Positions 63,890-64,000 of a stretch of DNA of 64,000 nt are shown here, one piece after another. The notes beneath the pieces were generated by a model. It was given only the letters and a program-made list of their open reading frames with translations, made no database searches and was not told where the DNA came from. This stretch comes from Mesoflavibacter sp037029465. Its GTDB lineage: Bacteria > Bacteroidota > Bacteroidia > Flavobacteriales > Flavobacteriaceae. The position numbers and the translations under genes were made by a program. How positions within the stretch are numbered: position 1 is the stretch's first letter; each line of letters opens with the position of its first letter. The stretch spans positions 1-64,000 of the forward strand of contig NZ_JAYMEM010000031.1 in NCBI RefSeq assembly GCF_037029465.1, in the 5' to 3' direction.

Positions 63890-64000
63890 ATGAAAAAATC
63901 ACTTTTACCTTTCCTGTCACTATTTATTTTATTGTCTGCTTTTACTTGTGAAAATGAACCTTTGGATTATGACCAAGAGTCTATTAATAGTATAAATAAT
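63890..64000 (+). CDS. Lipoprotein, partial (runs off the window)
   Basis: Only the first 37 codons are present. They encode a lipoprotein signal peptide (MKKSLLPFLSLFILLSAFTC, lipid cysteine C20) followed by an acidic start of the mature protein (ENEPLDYDQESINS). The frame is open to the end of the window. Nothing can be said about function. Confidence 0.8.
   Translation, partial: MKKSLLPFLSLFILLSAFTCENEPLDYDQESINSINN

Overview
The window is a compact, AT-rich chromosomal segment of a member of the Flavobacteriaceae (Bacteroidota). Support comes from a type IX secretion C-terminal sorting domain, flavobacterial families (DUF4294, DUF6048/DUF6452, CCC-motif membrane protein), a ribonucleotide reductase whose ATP-cone sits on NrdB, a zapA-6S RNA-rny arrangement, and many promoters of the Bacteroidota form TTG-N19/20-TAnnTTTG. 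I do not name a genus.

Region 1 (1-13.7 kb) is the accessory part. It opens with a five-unit tandem array of about 202 bp composite repeats (1-1030). A complete type I restriction-modification locus follows: hsdM, hsdS, a DUF4143-type ATPase and hsdR, with the ATPase stop overlapping the hsdR start. A predicted secreted, barrel-like protein comes next. The block is bracketed by a perfect 59-bp inverted repeat (911-969 and 10668-10726). Short repeat elements of the same family fill the intergenic gaps, and three appear to have inserted in frame inside hsdM (two) and hsdS (one). After it lie a cNMP/CBS/DUF294 regulator with a DnaQ-like exonuclease and another repeat-rich gap. I saw no repeats of this family after 13.7 kb.

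Region 2 (13.7-31.6 kb) is mostly core metabolism and envelope: a di-haem peroxidase, a PhoX-like lipoprotein, MarC, a Bcr/CflA-type MFS pump, nrdB-nrdA, a three-gene biotin-dependent acyl-CoA carboxylase, a PrsW-like protease, a Nudix hydrolase, an M42 peptidase, DUF4294, a hemolysin III family protein, and a DoxD-DoxA fusion with a small unknown protein.

Region 3 (31.6-50.6 kb) holds a methyltransferase-ZIP-DUF4268 operon, two rRNA methyltransferase-type genes (RlmL-like and RlmD), DUF6452/DUF6048, ornithine aminotransferase with a four-cysteine insert, small membrane proteins, a T9SS cargo protein, an Smr protein, a calcium-repeat lipoprotein, a cysteine desulfurase, a surface protein, and an M23 peptidase-TonB receptor pair.

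Region 4 (50.6-64 kb) holds a coiled-coil protein, ZapA, 6S RNA and RNase Y, a PAS histidine kinase, XerD, three outer-membrane barrels, AroQ, dihydrolipoyl dehydrogenase, a type II NADH dehydrogenase-like protein, MsrB, an M48 lipoprotein peptidase, an Atg22/UMF1-like MFS protein, and the start of a lipoprotein cut off by the window end. Convergent genes often touch or overlap, and strong bidirectional hairpin terminators separate many of the rest. No tRNA, rRNA, CRISPR array or transposase gene was seen.
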